Shown here: piece after piece, positions 36,716 to 44,930 of the stretch
How positions within the stretch are numbered: position 1 is the stretch's first letter
Layout of the letters: each line of letters opens with the position of its first letter
Source of the DNA: Lentisphaera marina
Lineage (GTDB): Bacteria > Verrucomicrobiota > Lentisphaeria > Lentisphaerales > Lentisphaeraceae
NCBI RefSeq assembly: GCF_028745505.1
Contig: NZ_JAQZZL010000001.1
Coordinates: 682,001-746,000 of the forward strand
Direction: 5' to 3'
DNA: 64,000 nucleotides
Position numbers and translations under genes: made by a program
Notes under the pieces: model-generated
Databases searched by the model: none
Told to the model about the DNA's origin: nothing
Seen by the model: the letters and a program-made list of their open reading frames with translations, nothing else

Positions 36716-38188
36716 ATGTTGAAAGTAGGTATGTTGAGTTTTTTATTTTTGAGTTTTGTAAGTTTTGTCTACTGCGAGCAACTCAAAGGGACGAAACCCA
36801 ATATAATTTTTATTCTGACGGATGATCAGGGAAAAGGGCAACTGGGCTGTGAGGGGCATCCCTGGTTGCAGACTCCACATATTGATAAGCTTTTTAGTGA
36901 GAGTACGTATTTTTCTGATTTTCATATGAGTCCGACCTGTACGCCAAGTCGAGCGGCATTGATGACGGGTAATTACCCTTTTAGAAATGGTATTACTCAC
37001 ACGGGCGGAGCGCGGGCCCGTATGACTTTGAAAACAAAAACCTTGCCTGAGTTTTTGAAAGAAGCGGGGTATACGACAGGTATTTTTGGCAAATGGCATT
37101 TGGGTTATGAAGAAGCTTATCAGCCGCAATCGCGGGGCTTCGATGAGGTCTTTATTCACGGTTATGGTGGTATAGGTCAGCCCATGGGTGTTCCCAAGAA
37201 TAAGTATGAAAATCCCATCATTCGCCACAATGGTAAATTTGTGAAAACTCAGGGTTTTTGTACAGATGTTTTCTTCGATCAGGCCATGAATTGGATCAAA
37301 AAAGTGAAATCAAAGCCCTTTTTTGCCTACATTTCAACGAATGCTCCCCATGGTCCCTATATTGCGCCAAAAGATAAAAGAGAAAAATTTAAGGCCTATG
37401 GCTTTGGAAATGCTGATGCCGGTTTCTATGGCATGATTGAAAATATTGATGATAAGGTCGGACGCTTGATAAATAAGCTCAAGCAATGGGATCTGGATAA
37501 AAATACCTTAGTGATTTTTATGTCGGATAATGGTTTTGCCAGCCTCGTGACAAACGAGAAAAAACTGGGCAAAAAAGATGGTAAGGAACTCTTTGCGTAT
37601 CGCGCAAATTTACGCGGCTATAAAAAAACTCCCTATGAGGGTGGCACCTTAGTTCCGGCATTTTTTCGCTGGAAAGGCACTCTTAAACCTGGGCAAAAAA
37701 TTACGGCTTTGAGCGCTCATATTGACCTGATGCCGACTCTACTTGAACTCGCTGGAGTTGAATTAAATAAGAAAATTGATGGTAGAAGTCTTTTGCCTCT
37801 TTTGCGGGATCCGCAATCAAAGTGGGAAGAGCGCCAGCTCTTTTTTCACATAGGTCGCTGGGGATTTAAGACTAAGCCCGATGATGCCAAGTACGATAAT
37901 CGACCAGGCAAAGCAGGTTTTGCGGTGCGAAATTCTCGCTTCCGCTTAGTGAATCACGAGGAATTATATGATATTCAAAATGATCCCTCAGAGAGCAAGG
38001 ATGTGGCGGCGCAATTTCCGGAAGTTGTGAAGAGCATGCAGCAGGCCTATGATCGTTGGTGGGATGATGTCAAACCCTACATGATCAACGAAGGCCTTCA
38101 GAAAATGGAGCCCAATCCCTTTCACGTTAAATATAAAAAGCAATTGCAGAATGAGGGCATCCCGACTTTAGATAAGCCGAGATTTTAA
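36716..38188 (+). CDS. type I sulfatase
   Basis: This 490-residue protein has signal peptide LSFLFLSFVSFVYC. Metal ligands D36-D37 lie in LTDDQGK, the formylglycine motif is C-T-P-S-R (Cys75), HLGYEEAYQPQSRGFDE marks the substrate side and FMSDNGFASL the second metal site. The C-terminal tail NPFHVKYKKQ and LDKPRF has a decayed relative at 42353-42492. It is the last gene of the four-gene operon. The next gene is convergent after 46 bp, with no obvious terminator hairpin between them. Confidence 0.92.
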   Translation: MLKVGMLSFLFLSFVSFVYCEQLKGTKPNIIFILTDDQGKGQLGCEGHPWLQTPHIDKLFSESTYFSDFHMSPTCTPSRAALMTGNYPFRNGITHTGGARARMTLKTKTLPEFLKEAGYTTGIFGKWHLGYEEAYQPQSRGFDEVFIHGYGGIGQPMGVPKNKYENPIIRHNGKFVKTQGFCTDVFFDQAMNWIKKVKSKPFFAYISTNAPHGPYIAPKDKREKFKAYGFGNADAGFYGMIENIDDKVGRLINKLKQWDLDKNTLVIFMSDNGFASLVTNEKKLGKKDGKELFAYRANLRGYKKTPYEGGTLVPAFFRWKGTLKPGQKITALSAHIDLMPTLLELAGVELNKKIDGRSLLPLLRDPQSKWEERQLFFHIGRWGFKTKPDDAKYDNRPGKAGFAVRNSRFRLVNHEELYDIQNDPSESKDVAAQFPEVVKSMQQAYDRWWDDVKPYMINEGLQKMEPNPFHVKYKKQLQNEGIPTLDKPRF

Positions 38189-38234
38189 GGAGCTTAGATC
38201 AAAATTGGCCTATCATTAAGTTTTTAAACGCTGT

Positions 38235-39011
38235 TTATTTATGCGCATCCCACATGGTTCCTGTGGTAGCAGAAGCCGTTCCCACTCCTCCACCGCTGAT
38301 GCTCAGAGTCGCTTGAGAAGTTAAAGACTCAACGTGACCATCAACAAACAAAAAATTAGATTTACCTGATTCTTCATGGGGGATATTGTCTACATTGGCA
38401 AAAAAGGTACTAGGGAGAACTACGCTGAATCCTCCTCCTCCATATTTACTGGGGTGTCGGCCACCAGCACCTAAAGAGTTATTTGAGGCCATATATTCAA
38501 AAGTTGACATGGTACTACTAGTTTGATTTATCTCACTTATTTGTAGCGACACAGGTGCACCAGATCCCCAGTGAATGCCAGTTATTCCGCGCTGGCCTGT
38601 GTTAATAAAAGAGCCACCATGAATAGTTAATTGAGTTGGTGAATAGCTAAGAGTTAAGGTGTCATCTGCACGTTCTAGGTAATCTGAAGGGCAGGCATAC
38701 ACACCTCCAGAGTACTGACTCGCACTTAATGGAGTATTGGTGTTTAAATCGGCATAATCAACTTTACGCCCATCATAGCCAGCAAGGTGATCATTCCATG
38801 ACATATCAACTATATCGAAGGGAAAGTAATCATCGTTATCATCCGTATACATCATGTACGCCATGTGTAATTGCTTCATATTGCTTTTGCACACAGACAT
38901 TTGTGATTTTTTTCTCGCCTTTCCCAAAGCGGGAAGAATAAGTGAAGCAAGGATACCAATGATGGCGACGACAACGAGCACTTCTATTAGGGTGAATTTC
39001 TTATTGTTCAT
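38235..39011 (-). CDS. pseudopilin-like protein, array member 1
   Basis: Start at 39011 ([19 protein letters not shown]), not at the longer frame's Met, giving 258 residues. It has a prepilin signal with Lys at -1 and Glu5. Next come MYTDDNDDYFP, MSWNDHLAGYDGRK and VYACPSDY, then an H-X11-DG motif (HEESGKSNFLFVDG), and it ends GTMWDAHK. The Asp-rich DDNDD loop may bind calcium. It is likely secreted or assembled through a type II secretion/type IV pilus-like system, whose core genes are not in this window. A TTTGTATCAA box lies 55 bp upstream. Confidence 0.88.
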   Translation of the reverse strand: MNNKKFTLIEVLVVVAIIGILASLILPALGKARKKSQMSVCKSNMKQLHMAYMMYTDDNDDYFPFDIVDMSWNDHLAGYDGRKVDYADLNTNTPLSASQYSGGVYACPSDYLERADDTLTLSYSPTQLTIHGGSFINTGQRGITGIHWGSGAPVSLQISEINQTSSTMSTFEYMASNNSLGAGGRHPSKYGGGGFSVVLPSTFFANVDNIPHEESGKSNFLFVDGHVESLTSQATLSISGGGVGTASATTGTMWDAHK

Positions 39012-39065
39012 ATTTTTCCCAGGATTTTTAAAATTGTAAACTCTTAAGCAAGAGAAGTTTTTAGT

Positions 39066-39075
39066 TTGATACAAA
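39066..39075 (-). promoter_or_regulatory. TTTGTATCAA box, pseudopilin 1
   Basis: A perfect copy ending 55 bp before the start at 39011, followed by a conserved TTGCTTAAGA 20 bp further in. Confidence 0.5.
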
Positions 39076-39207
39076 GAAGCGATAAGTTTTTTGAGATAAC
39101 TTAGTTTTCGAGAAAAACCTCATAAGAAATGAGGAATTAATACTAAAATCAGGGTGCATCATATAATGCATACTTGTTATGCGGAAGCTCACTAGAGTCC
39201 CAGGAAA

Positions 39208-39960
39208 TTATTTGTGCGCATCCCACATGGTGTTGTTAACTGGATTATTGCTAAAGCTACCTGAGGTGGTAGTTGCTGTAGAGAAGTAGTTGAGTTTTCT
39301 AACACTTCCATCCATTAACAAATAATTAGTTCCTTGTAGCCCTTCGTGAGGTAATTCAGCATCTGGGAAATCTAAGGCTACATTAAGGTTGTTATTTACT
39401 GTACTTGCACCTAAATAGTTGGTGGTATGTGGGCGTTCTGCCATGGCTATGACGTCAGAGGGATCTATTGTGTCAGTGATTTTAGATGAACCGTAGGGGG
39501 GTAATTCACCCGGTCCCCAACTGGTAATACCACGGCAATAACCGCGCCAGGTAGTCGTGTTCCAGACAATTCTTCCTAAGTTTAAACCATAAGTTAAGCG
39601 AGCTTTTGTGGTGTCATCACGAGTAACTTCATCAGAGGGGCATACATAGATTTTGATATCATCTCCTATAACACCATCAGCATTTTTTTCAGCATCAGTA
39701 TAGCCTCTACCATCATAGTCGGATAGTTTATCATCCCAGGAACCGGCACCACTTTGATTAGCATTTACTGGATAATAATCATCATTATCATCTAAAAATG
39801 AGAAAAGAAATAGGTTGACTTGCTTCTGATTACTTTTACAGACGGCCATTTTAGCTCTTTCTCTAGCCTTACTAAGTGAAGGAAGAAGAAGGGAAGCAAG
39901 TATGCCAATGATGGCCACAACAACGAGTAATTCTATAAGAGTAAATTTCTTATTGTGCAT
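39208..39960 (-). CDS. pseudopilin-like protein, array member 2
   Basis: This 250-residue protein begins [19 protein letters not shown] and keeps the family landmarks: FLDDNDDYYP, GSWDDKLSDYDGR, YVCPSDE, H-X11-DG (HEGLQGTNYLLMDG) and the tail NNTMWDAHK. The central segment differs from its neighbours except around a RGITSWG motif. Ribosome-binding site AAGGAAGAAAAT. The 196 bp upstream of array member 1 and the DNA upstream of this gene are alike, so tandem duplication carried the promoter along. Confidence 0.88.
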   Translation of the reverse strand: MHNKKFTLIELLVVVAIIGILASLLLPSLSKARERAKMAVCKSNQKQVNLFLFSFLDDNDDYYPVNANQSGAGSWDDKLSDYDGRGYTDAEKNADGVIGDDIKIYVCPSDEVTRDDTTKARLTYGLNLGRIVWNTTTWRGYCRGITSWGPGELPPYGSSKITDTIDPSDVIAMAERPHTTNYLGASTVNNNLNVALDFPDAELPHEGLQGTNYLLMDGSVRKLNYFSTATTTSGSFSNNPVNNTMWDAHK

Positions 39961-40013
39961 ATTTTCTTCCTTGTGTGATTACAGTTGAAATCTTAAGCAA
40001 TAAAATTTTTAGC

Positions 40014-40023
40014 TTGATACAAA
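40014..40023 (-). promoter_or_regulatory. TTTGTATCAA box, pseudopilin 2
   Basis: A perfect copy ending 54 bp before the start at 39960. Confidence 0.5.
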
Positions 40024-40161
40024 TAAGATATAAGTTTTTTGCAATAGGAACTTATTTGATGAAACGCTTATAAAAAATGAGGGATTGACACTAAAAACCA
40101 AGAAGCCTCATGCAATGAATACTTGCTTTGCTGTGAAGAAGCTCATTAGAGCGCAAGAAAA

Positions 40162-40275
40162 TTATTTATGCGCATCCCACATGGTGTTAGTTTGATCGGC
40201 GGCTGAACCCCTACCACCGTTGCTATTTTGCATAGTTTGAAAATAACTCTTAATTAGTCGCGCTTTACGGAGTGA
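40162..40275 (-). pseudogene. 3' remnant of a pseudopilin gene, array member 3
   Basis: Only the last codons survive: SYFQTMQ, a short Gly-rich segment, DQTNTMWDAHK and a stop at 40162. It closely matches the C-terminus of the gene split by IS30 (SYFQTMQ, DQINTMWDSQK). No prepilin start is attached; the sequence decays beyond about 40,275. The flank 3' of it resembles the 3' flank of array member 2. Confidence 0.75.
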
Positions 40276-40413
40276 GCTATTTTAAACGGTTCAATAATTC
40301 ATATTCAATTATTTGGGATAAGCTCACACAAAATTGAAGCGTATACACCAACTAAGTCATAACTCAATAGAATTAATTTTAGGTTTGAAACTAAAGTTCA
40401 TGCAGGAGCACAT

Positions 40414-41175
40414 CTAACGAGTAGTATCCCACATTGTGTCACTTATCCAAACACCTCCAGCCACTACACCACTTCCATCTCTTTTCATCCAGCTCTGGAA
40501 TAAGGTCATACTAGTTACACTCCCATCTGCCAATAAGAAATTATCCTTCGGCCCTTTATGTACTTGATTGAAGGCGTTCATACCCGAGGCTTGTCTTACT
40601 GCCCCACCACCATGGCCTACAATATAACTATCCGTATTCTCGATCATCATTATACTTTTACTAGGTTGTGGAATGGAAGTTATTTTAACATTAGTAGTAG
40701 TACTGTAACCCGAAGTATTAGGAAGTAGACCTCTCCCCCAGCCAGTTATCCCAGTATTATTATAACTTCTCCAATTAAAAGCATACGAACGAATATTTAC
40801 ATCCGTCCCCGTCCAATGAGCCCTAGTAGCATTATCGGAGGGACATTTATATTGTACAATTTCATTCTGTGATTTGAAGATAAGCGGGTAGTCCAGTTGA
40901 CCCTCGCTTAAGTAATTTCGGCCATCGTAAGAGGCTAAATGATCATCCCATGATCTATGGTAAGGATTTGCAGTCCTATTATTCATGAATTTACCATCAT
41001 TATCCCCAATAAACATAAATGTGGAGTACGAAATCTGCTTCATGTTGCTCCCGCAAGCCACTTTTTGGGCTTTATCACGAGATTTGCCTAGTGAAGGAAG
41101 AAGAAGTGAAAAAAGGATGCCAATGATTGCCACAACAACGAGTAATTCGATGAGAGTAAATTTCTTATTGTGCAT
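40414..41175 (-). CDS. pseudopilin-like protein, array member 4
   Basis: This 253-residue protein begins [19 protein letters not shown]. Landmarks are FIGDNDGKFM, RSWDDHLASYDGRN, YKCPSDN, GITGWGRG, H-X10-DG (HKGPKDNFLLADG) and the tail SDTMWDTTR. The middle is strongly diverged from members 1, 2 and 5. The C-terminal end departs from DAHK to DTTR but keeps the T-M-W-D core. Ribosome-binding site AGGAAGAAAAT. It is separated from the remnant at 40162-40275 by 138 bp. Confidence 0.88.
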   Translation of the reverse strand: MHNKKFTLIELLVVVAIIGILFSLLLPSLGKSRDKAQKVACGSNMKQISYSTFMFIGDNDGKFMNNRTANPYHRSWDDHLASYDGRNYLSEGQLDYPLIFKSQNEIVQYKCPSDNATRAHWTGTDVNIRSYAFNWRSYNNTGITGWGRGLLPNTSGYSTTTNVKITSIPQPSKSIMMIENTDSYIVGHGGGAVRQASGMNAFNQVHKGPKDNFLLADGSVTSMTLFQSWMKRDGSGVVAGGVWISDTMWDTTR

Positions 41176-41228
41176 ATTTTCTTCCTAGGGTGATTATAGT
41201 TGAACTCTTAAGCAAGAAAATTCTTAGC

Positions 41229-41238
41229 TTGATACAAA
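41229..41238 (-). promoter_or_regulatory. TTTGTATCAA box, pseudopilin 4
   Basis: A perfect copy ending 54 bp before the start at 41175. Confidence 0.5.
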
Positions 41239-41334
41239 TAAGCGATTTTTTTTTAATAGGAAGTATCATACCCTAAATTTAGCTTGTAAGGAAATATTAA
41301 CGATTTACAAGACAGCCTGAAACTGGTGTTGATT

Positions 41335-42096
41335 TTAGCGACCTGCATCCCAGGCGGTATCAGTGACATCACCTATAGAGCCTACGGCTCCATCATTTCT
41401 TACAAGTGATTGAATGAAATTCATGTTTGATATGTGACCATCGGCCATGAGAAAATTGAATTTTAAATTAGAGTGATAAGGATCATTTAATTCAAAGGTT
41501 TCTGCTGATATACCACTCCATTCCCAGCTATTTCCTAGGCGCAGTCTAATATAATTATTATTGTCCATTGGTGCGAAGTTTTCTGTAAAAGTTGCGACTT
41601 CAGAGACGCTGTTAATTTCACTTATATTTTTAGAATCCCAAACACCGTAAACTCCAAGTACGAAAGTCCATGGATCACGTCCACCCTGAGTAGGCGCATA
41701 AGTTCTAAGAATACCGTCGCCATTAGTTCTGTCTTCTAAGGGACACCTGTAAAGAGGGCCATGATTAAAACCGCCGGGCATATTCGTAGCTGCCGGTCCC
41801 CACCAACCTCCAGATGTTCTCTGTGCAACTGTGAGATTACGTCCATCGTACGAGCTCAAAAAATCATCCCAGCTATGTGGAGTTGGAGATGAGGATATCC
41901 TGTAGGGGTAATATCCGTCATTATCATCAACATACATCGCAACAGCAGTGCCAATTTGTTTTAGATTACTTTTACAAACAGTAATTTTTGCTTTTTCACG
42001 AGCTTTGCCCAGAGAAGGAAGAAGAAGGGAGGCAAGGATGCCAATGATGGCGACGACGACGAGTAATTCGATGAGCGTAAATTTTTTATTGTGCAT
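41335..42096 (-). CDS. pseudopilin-like protein, array member 5
   Basis: This 253-residue protein has the usual [19 protein letters not shown] start. It carries [26 protein letters not shown] and YRCPLED (Ser-Asp replaced by Leu-Glu-Asp), then H-X10-DG ([13 protein letters not shown]) and the tail TDTAWDAGR. The centre is again unlike the neighbours. Ribosome-binding site AGGAAGAAAAC. It is divergently oriented to array member 6 across 585 bp. Confidence 0.88.
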   Translation of the reverse strand: MHNKKFTLIELLVVVAIIGILASLLLPSLGKAREKAKITVCKSNLKQIGTAVAMYVDDNDGYYPYRISSSPTPHSWDDFLSSYDGRNLTVAQRTSGGWWGPAATNMPGGFNHGPLYRCPLEDRTNGDGILRTYAPTQGGRDPWTFVLGVYGVWDSKNISEINSVSEVATFTENFAPMDNNNYIRLRLGNSWEWSGISAETFELNDPYHSNLKFNFLMADGHISNMNFIQSLVRNDGAVGSIGDVTDTAWDAGR

Positions 42097-42151
42097 GTTT
42101 TCTTCCTATCTTGATTATAGTTACAAGATATTAATATATAAAAATTTCATA

Positions 42152-42161
42152 TTGATACAAA
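42152..42161 (-). promoter_or_regulatory. TTTGTATCAA box, pseudopilin 5
   Basis: A perfect copy ending 56 bp before the start at 42096. Confidence 0.5.
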
Positions 42162-42352
42162 AAAATACAACTTTATTCTAATAAGAACTTGTTTGATGAG
42201 AAGGTCATATAAAATGCAGATTTGATACTAAAAAATGGGAGAGGTTTATACCAGAATCAAAAGAAATCGATTATAGCCAGCTTAGACAGAATTTAGATCA
42301 ATGACAAGCCAATTGAATACAAGACCCATATATTTTAAAATAAGTGGGTGAT

Positions 42353-42492
42353 ATGCGCAAAGCTTATGATTAGCTAAAGGTAGTGGAGTAAAATATGGAC
42401 TCAGTCCCTTTTACATAAAATATAAAGAGCCATTCGAGGATAAGCCTATTTCGAATTTAAATAAACCGAGTCTTCAAGTAGACATCAAATAA
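42353..42492 (+). pseudogene. decayed 3' end of a sulfatase gene
   Basis: Across two frames the DNA encodes MRKAYD, then SPFYIKYKEPF and NLNKPS before a stop. These line up with MQQAYD, NPFHVKYKKQL and TLDKPR at the end of the sulfatase at 36716-38188. Internal stops and at least one frameshift show it is dead. No catalytic part remains. Confidence 0.6.
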
Positions 42493-42615
42493 ATAAATAA
42501 AACTAAATACATCGTCTACTTTTTAGAGAATTAGCTCGAGAATGACAAGGAGAGATTATAGGTGGAGGATTTTATCATAATGTAAAATAAATAATCGTGT
42601 AATGAATTGTGTTTT

Positions 42616-42625
42616 TTTGTAACAC
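42616..42625 (+). promoter_or_regulatory. variant box, pseudopilin 6
   Basis: TTTGTAACAC ends 57 bp before the start at 42682, the same spacing as the perfect boxes on the other strand. Confidence 0.35.
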
Positions 42626-42681
42626 TCGTTATTTTCCCATTGTAAATAATCTTAGATTTACGAAAAATAGGATTATTTAAT

Positions 42682-43452
42682 ATGAACAGAAAGACATTCA
42701 CTCTCATCGAACTACTTGTTGTTATAGCCATAGTAGCGATACTTGCAAGTTTACTTTTGCCAGCACTAAGAATTGCGAGAGAAAAATCAAAAATGGCAGT
42801 TTGCAAAAGTAATATGAAACAAATTAACTATGCGATGATGATGTACCATGATGATAATAATGGTTATTATCCATTTTCAGATAATCAGAACTCAAGTGGT
42901 CCTCCGGGTCAGTATTCATGGGATGATTTATTATCTTCCTATGATGGAAGAGAGATAAGAGATACAGCTGCGTTACAGAACCAAGTTCTTTTAAAAAGTT
43001 TAGGATATAATTCAGATTTGTATTCATGTCCGTCGGATACATTACAACGTACTCATTGGATCGGAAATGCTAAAATTTTACCCGCAAGCTATGCTTTACC
43101 TGTTCGTTATTTTGGGCCTAATTGGGTACTAACTGATTGGGCACGTGGAATCACGAGTAAAAATCCAAGTAGGACTCAAAATATTAGTAATTTGAATTCA
43201 CCTTCAACAACTTTAACGATGGTAGAACTATCAGCTACTAACAGAATTGTCGGTCGCGGTGAGGGATCATTTGTGGCAATAAATTCTTATCAAAATGCGC
43301 AAACGCCCCATGAAAAATATGGTAAAGATAATTACCTCATGGCCGATGGCAGTGTTAAAACAATGACTTTTTTGGGCACTTTAGTCAAAGATGGCGGCGG
43401 ATCGGGTACTCCGAATGATATCATTGACACTATTTGGGATAGTGAAAAATAA
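42682..43452 (+). CDS. pseudopilin-like protein, array member 6
   Basis: This 256-residue protein is the only array member on the plus strand. It begins [19 protein letters not shown], so the residue before Phe is Thr rather than Lys. It has [43 protein letters not shown]11-DG ([14 protein letters not shown]) and the tail IDTIWDSEK. It converges with the split member 7 across 44 bp. The start has AAAATAGGATT upstream as a weak ribosome-binding site. Confidence 0.88.
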   Translation: MNRKTFTLIELLVVIAIVAILASLLLPALRIAREKSKMAVCKSNMKQINYAMMMYHDDNNGYYPFSDNQNSSGPPGQYSWDDLLSSYDGREIRDTAALQNQVLLKSLGYNSDLYSCPSDTLQRTHWIGNAKILPASYALPVRYFGPNWVLTDWARGITSKNPSRTQNISNLNSPSTTLTMVELSATNRIVGRGEGSFVAINSYQNAQTPHEKYGKDNYLMADGSVKTMTFLGTLVKDGGGSGTPNDIIDTIWDSEK

Positions 43453-43496
43453 TCACGATAGCTTAAGGTCTAAATTGTGTGAATTAAAATCGTAGG

Positions 43497-43829
43497 TTAA
43501 TTCTTTTGCGAATCCCACATGGTATTGATTTGGTCAGTAGCTGAACCCATTCCGCCATCAAGTTTTTGCATAGTTTGAAAATAACTCAATGATTCTACAT
43601 GACCATCAACAAATAAAAAATTTGATTTAGTTAAACCCTCGTGAGGTATCCTATCGGGATTGTTGATGAGTGAAGAGGTTTTGATAATACTTTTATCTTT
43701 CCTACCAAGGCAGCGCTGAGCTTCCATATATTCAAAGGTCATTAAAGTTTCGCTTTGTTGATTAATATCGGATATCTTTAGGCTTCGATTTTTACGGGTT
43801 CCACCGTAATTGTAGTCTCCCTTGAATTC
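43497..43829 (-). pseudogene. C-terminal part of pseudopilin array member 7, split by IS30
   Basis: The frame enters from the IS junction and reads EFKGDYNYGGTRKNRSLK, SDINQQSETLMTFEYME, H-X11-DG (HEGLTKSNFLFVDG) and ends INTMWDSQKN. The first start in it is an internal Met at 43742, so no export signal remains. Joined to 44931-45392 through one GAATTC copy it gives an unbroken 262-residue pseudopilin. Confidence 0.85.
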
Positions 43830-44820
43830 AACTCATAAGTGCAACACCCACTTTTTTTGTTAAATCAATTCCAGTTAGTTTCTGAAATACTTCATAAGGT
43901 GTTTTAAACTTCAAGCATTTTCGAGGTCTATTATTAAGCTTGTGAACAGCAATTTCAACCTCTGAAACATTAACTTTATCAAGAGGCATATTCTTAGGGA
44001 AATATTGACGTAGCAAACCATTGGCATTTTCATTCTGCCCTCGCTCCCATGAATGATATGGTTTAGCAAAATAGCTTTTACATTCCAAGATTTCAGAAAT
44101 ACTTTCATGTTTAGCAAATTCTTTCCCATTATCAAATGTTAGGGTATGAACTTGTTCTTTAATGGGTTTTAACAAATTAATGATGGCTTCACTAACTAAA
44201 GAAGCCTTTTTTTGAGAAACAGGCAGTGCTAATCGTACTTTTGATTTACGGTCATCCATTGTTACTATTGCGCCTTTGTGAGCTTTCCCTATGATTGTAT
44301 CAAGCTCCCAATCACCAACTCGTTCTCTTTTATTAGCCGCTTCAGGGCGCTGATCTATATCAACTCTGTTGGGAATGCCATTCCTACTGTGTTGGTTACC
44401 ATATCGCTTACGGTAAGGTTTACCTTGATGTCGAAGCAATTTATACAATTCGCCTCCAGACTGCTTGTCTTTGAGAATGTATTGGTAAATGGTTTCATGA
44501 TGAAGAGACACTGCCTTATCATCTTTTAATCGACCTACTATTTGTTCAGGGCTCCAATTCATTTCAAGATGTTCATTGATATAAGTCTTAATCTCAACGT
44601 TTAACTTAACTGCTTTCGCTTTCTCTTTTTGTCGCCTTTGAGCTAGTTCATTAGCCTGTTTATTACGATATCCACGTTGGCCTGTATTACGGTTAATCTC
44701 ACGTGATAACGTACTTGTTGAACGACTGAGCTTTTTTGCTATTTTATTGAGTGATTCGCCTGCCTTTCGCTCTAACTCAAGGTAATGTCTTTCTTCAAGA
44801 CTCAGGTGTTTATAGGACAT
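43828..44820 (-). CDS. IS30-family transposase
   Basis: Start at 44820 (MSYKHLSLEERHYLEL; ribosome-binding site AGAGGAG), giving 330 residues. An HTH_38-type helix-turn-helix (KIAKKLSRSTSTLSREINRN) is followed by an rve integrase core with GDWELDTIIG, HTLTFDNGKEF and the Glu of RGQNENANGLLRQYFPK. The gene looks intact. The last base of its TGA stop comes from the element edge and the other two from the target sequence, if the duplication is GAATTC as I place it. Confidence 0.92.
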   Translation of the reverse strand: MSYKHLSLEERHYLELERKAGESLNKIAKKLSRSTSTLSREINRNTGQRGYRNKQANELAQRRQKEKAKAVKLNVEIKTYINEHLEMNWSPEQIVGRLKDDKAVSLHHETIYQYILKDKQSGGELYKLLRHQGKPYRKRYGNQHSRNGIPNRVDIDQRPEAANKRERVGDWELDTIIGKAHKGAIVTMDDRKSKVRLALPVSQKKASLVSEAIINLLKPIKEQVHTLTFDNGKEFAKHESISEILECKSYFAKPYHSWERGQNENANGLLRQYFPKNMPLDKVNVSEVEIAVHKLNNRPRKCLKFKTPYEVFQKLTGIDLTKKVGVALMS

Positions 44821-44930
44821 GATAGTCTCCTCTGTGTTTAGTTTGGTCACTAATACAGATTACATCTGAGTCTTGTTTTACTCGATATCTTACATACTAG
44901 TGACTAACAGAGGTGTTGCTCTTACTACTC
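43830..44930. mobile_element. IS30-family insertion sequence
   Basis: This element of about 1101 bp has imperfect terminal inverted repeats ending in GCAACACC (43831-43848, and the reverse of 44913-44930). The direct repeat GAATTC lies on each side (43824-43829 and 44931-44936); a 7-bp reading, GAATTCA, is also possible. It is inserted in a pseudopilin gene, and removing it restores the frame. Confidence 0.85.

Larger units (their letters stand above)
42097..42681. other. divergent intergenic region within the pseudopilin array
   Basis: This region of 585 bp holds the box for member 5 at 42152-42161, a decayed sulfatase 3' end at 42353-42492, and a box-like site for member 6 at 42616-42625. 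The rest is AT-rich with no recognisable gene. Confidence 0.6.
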
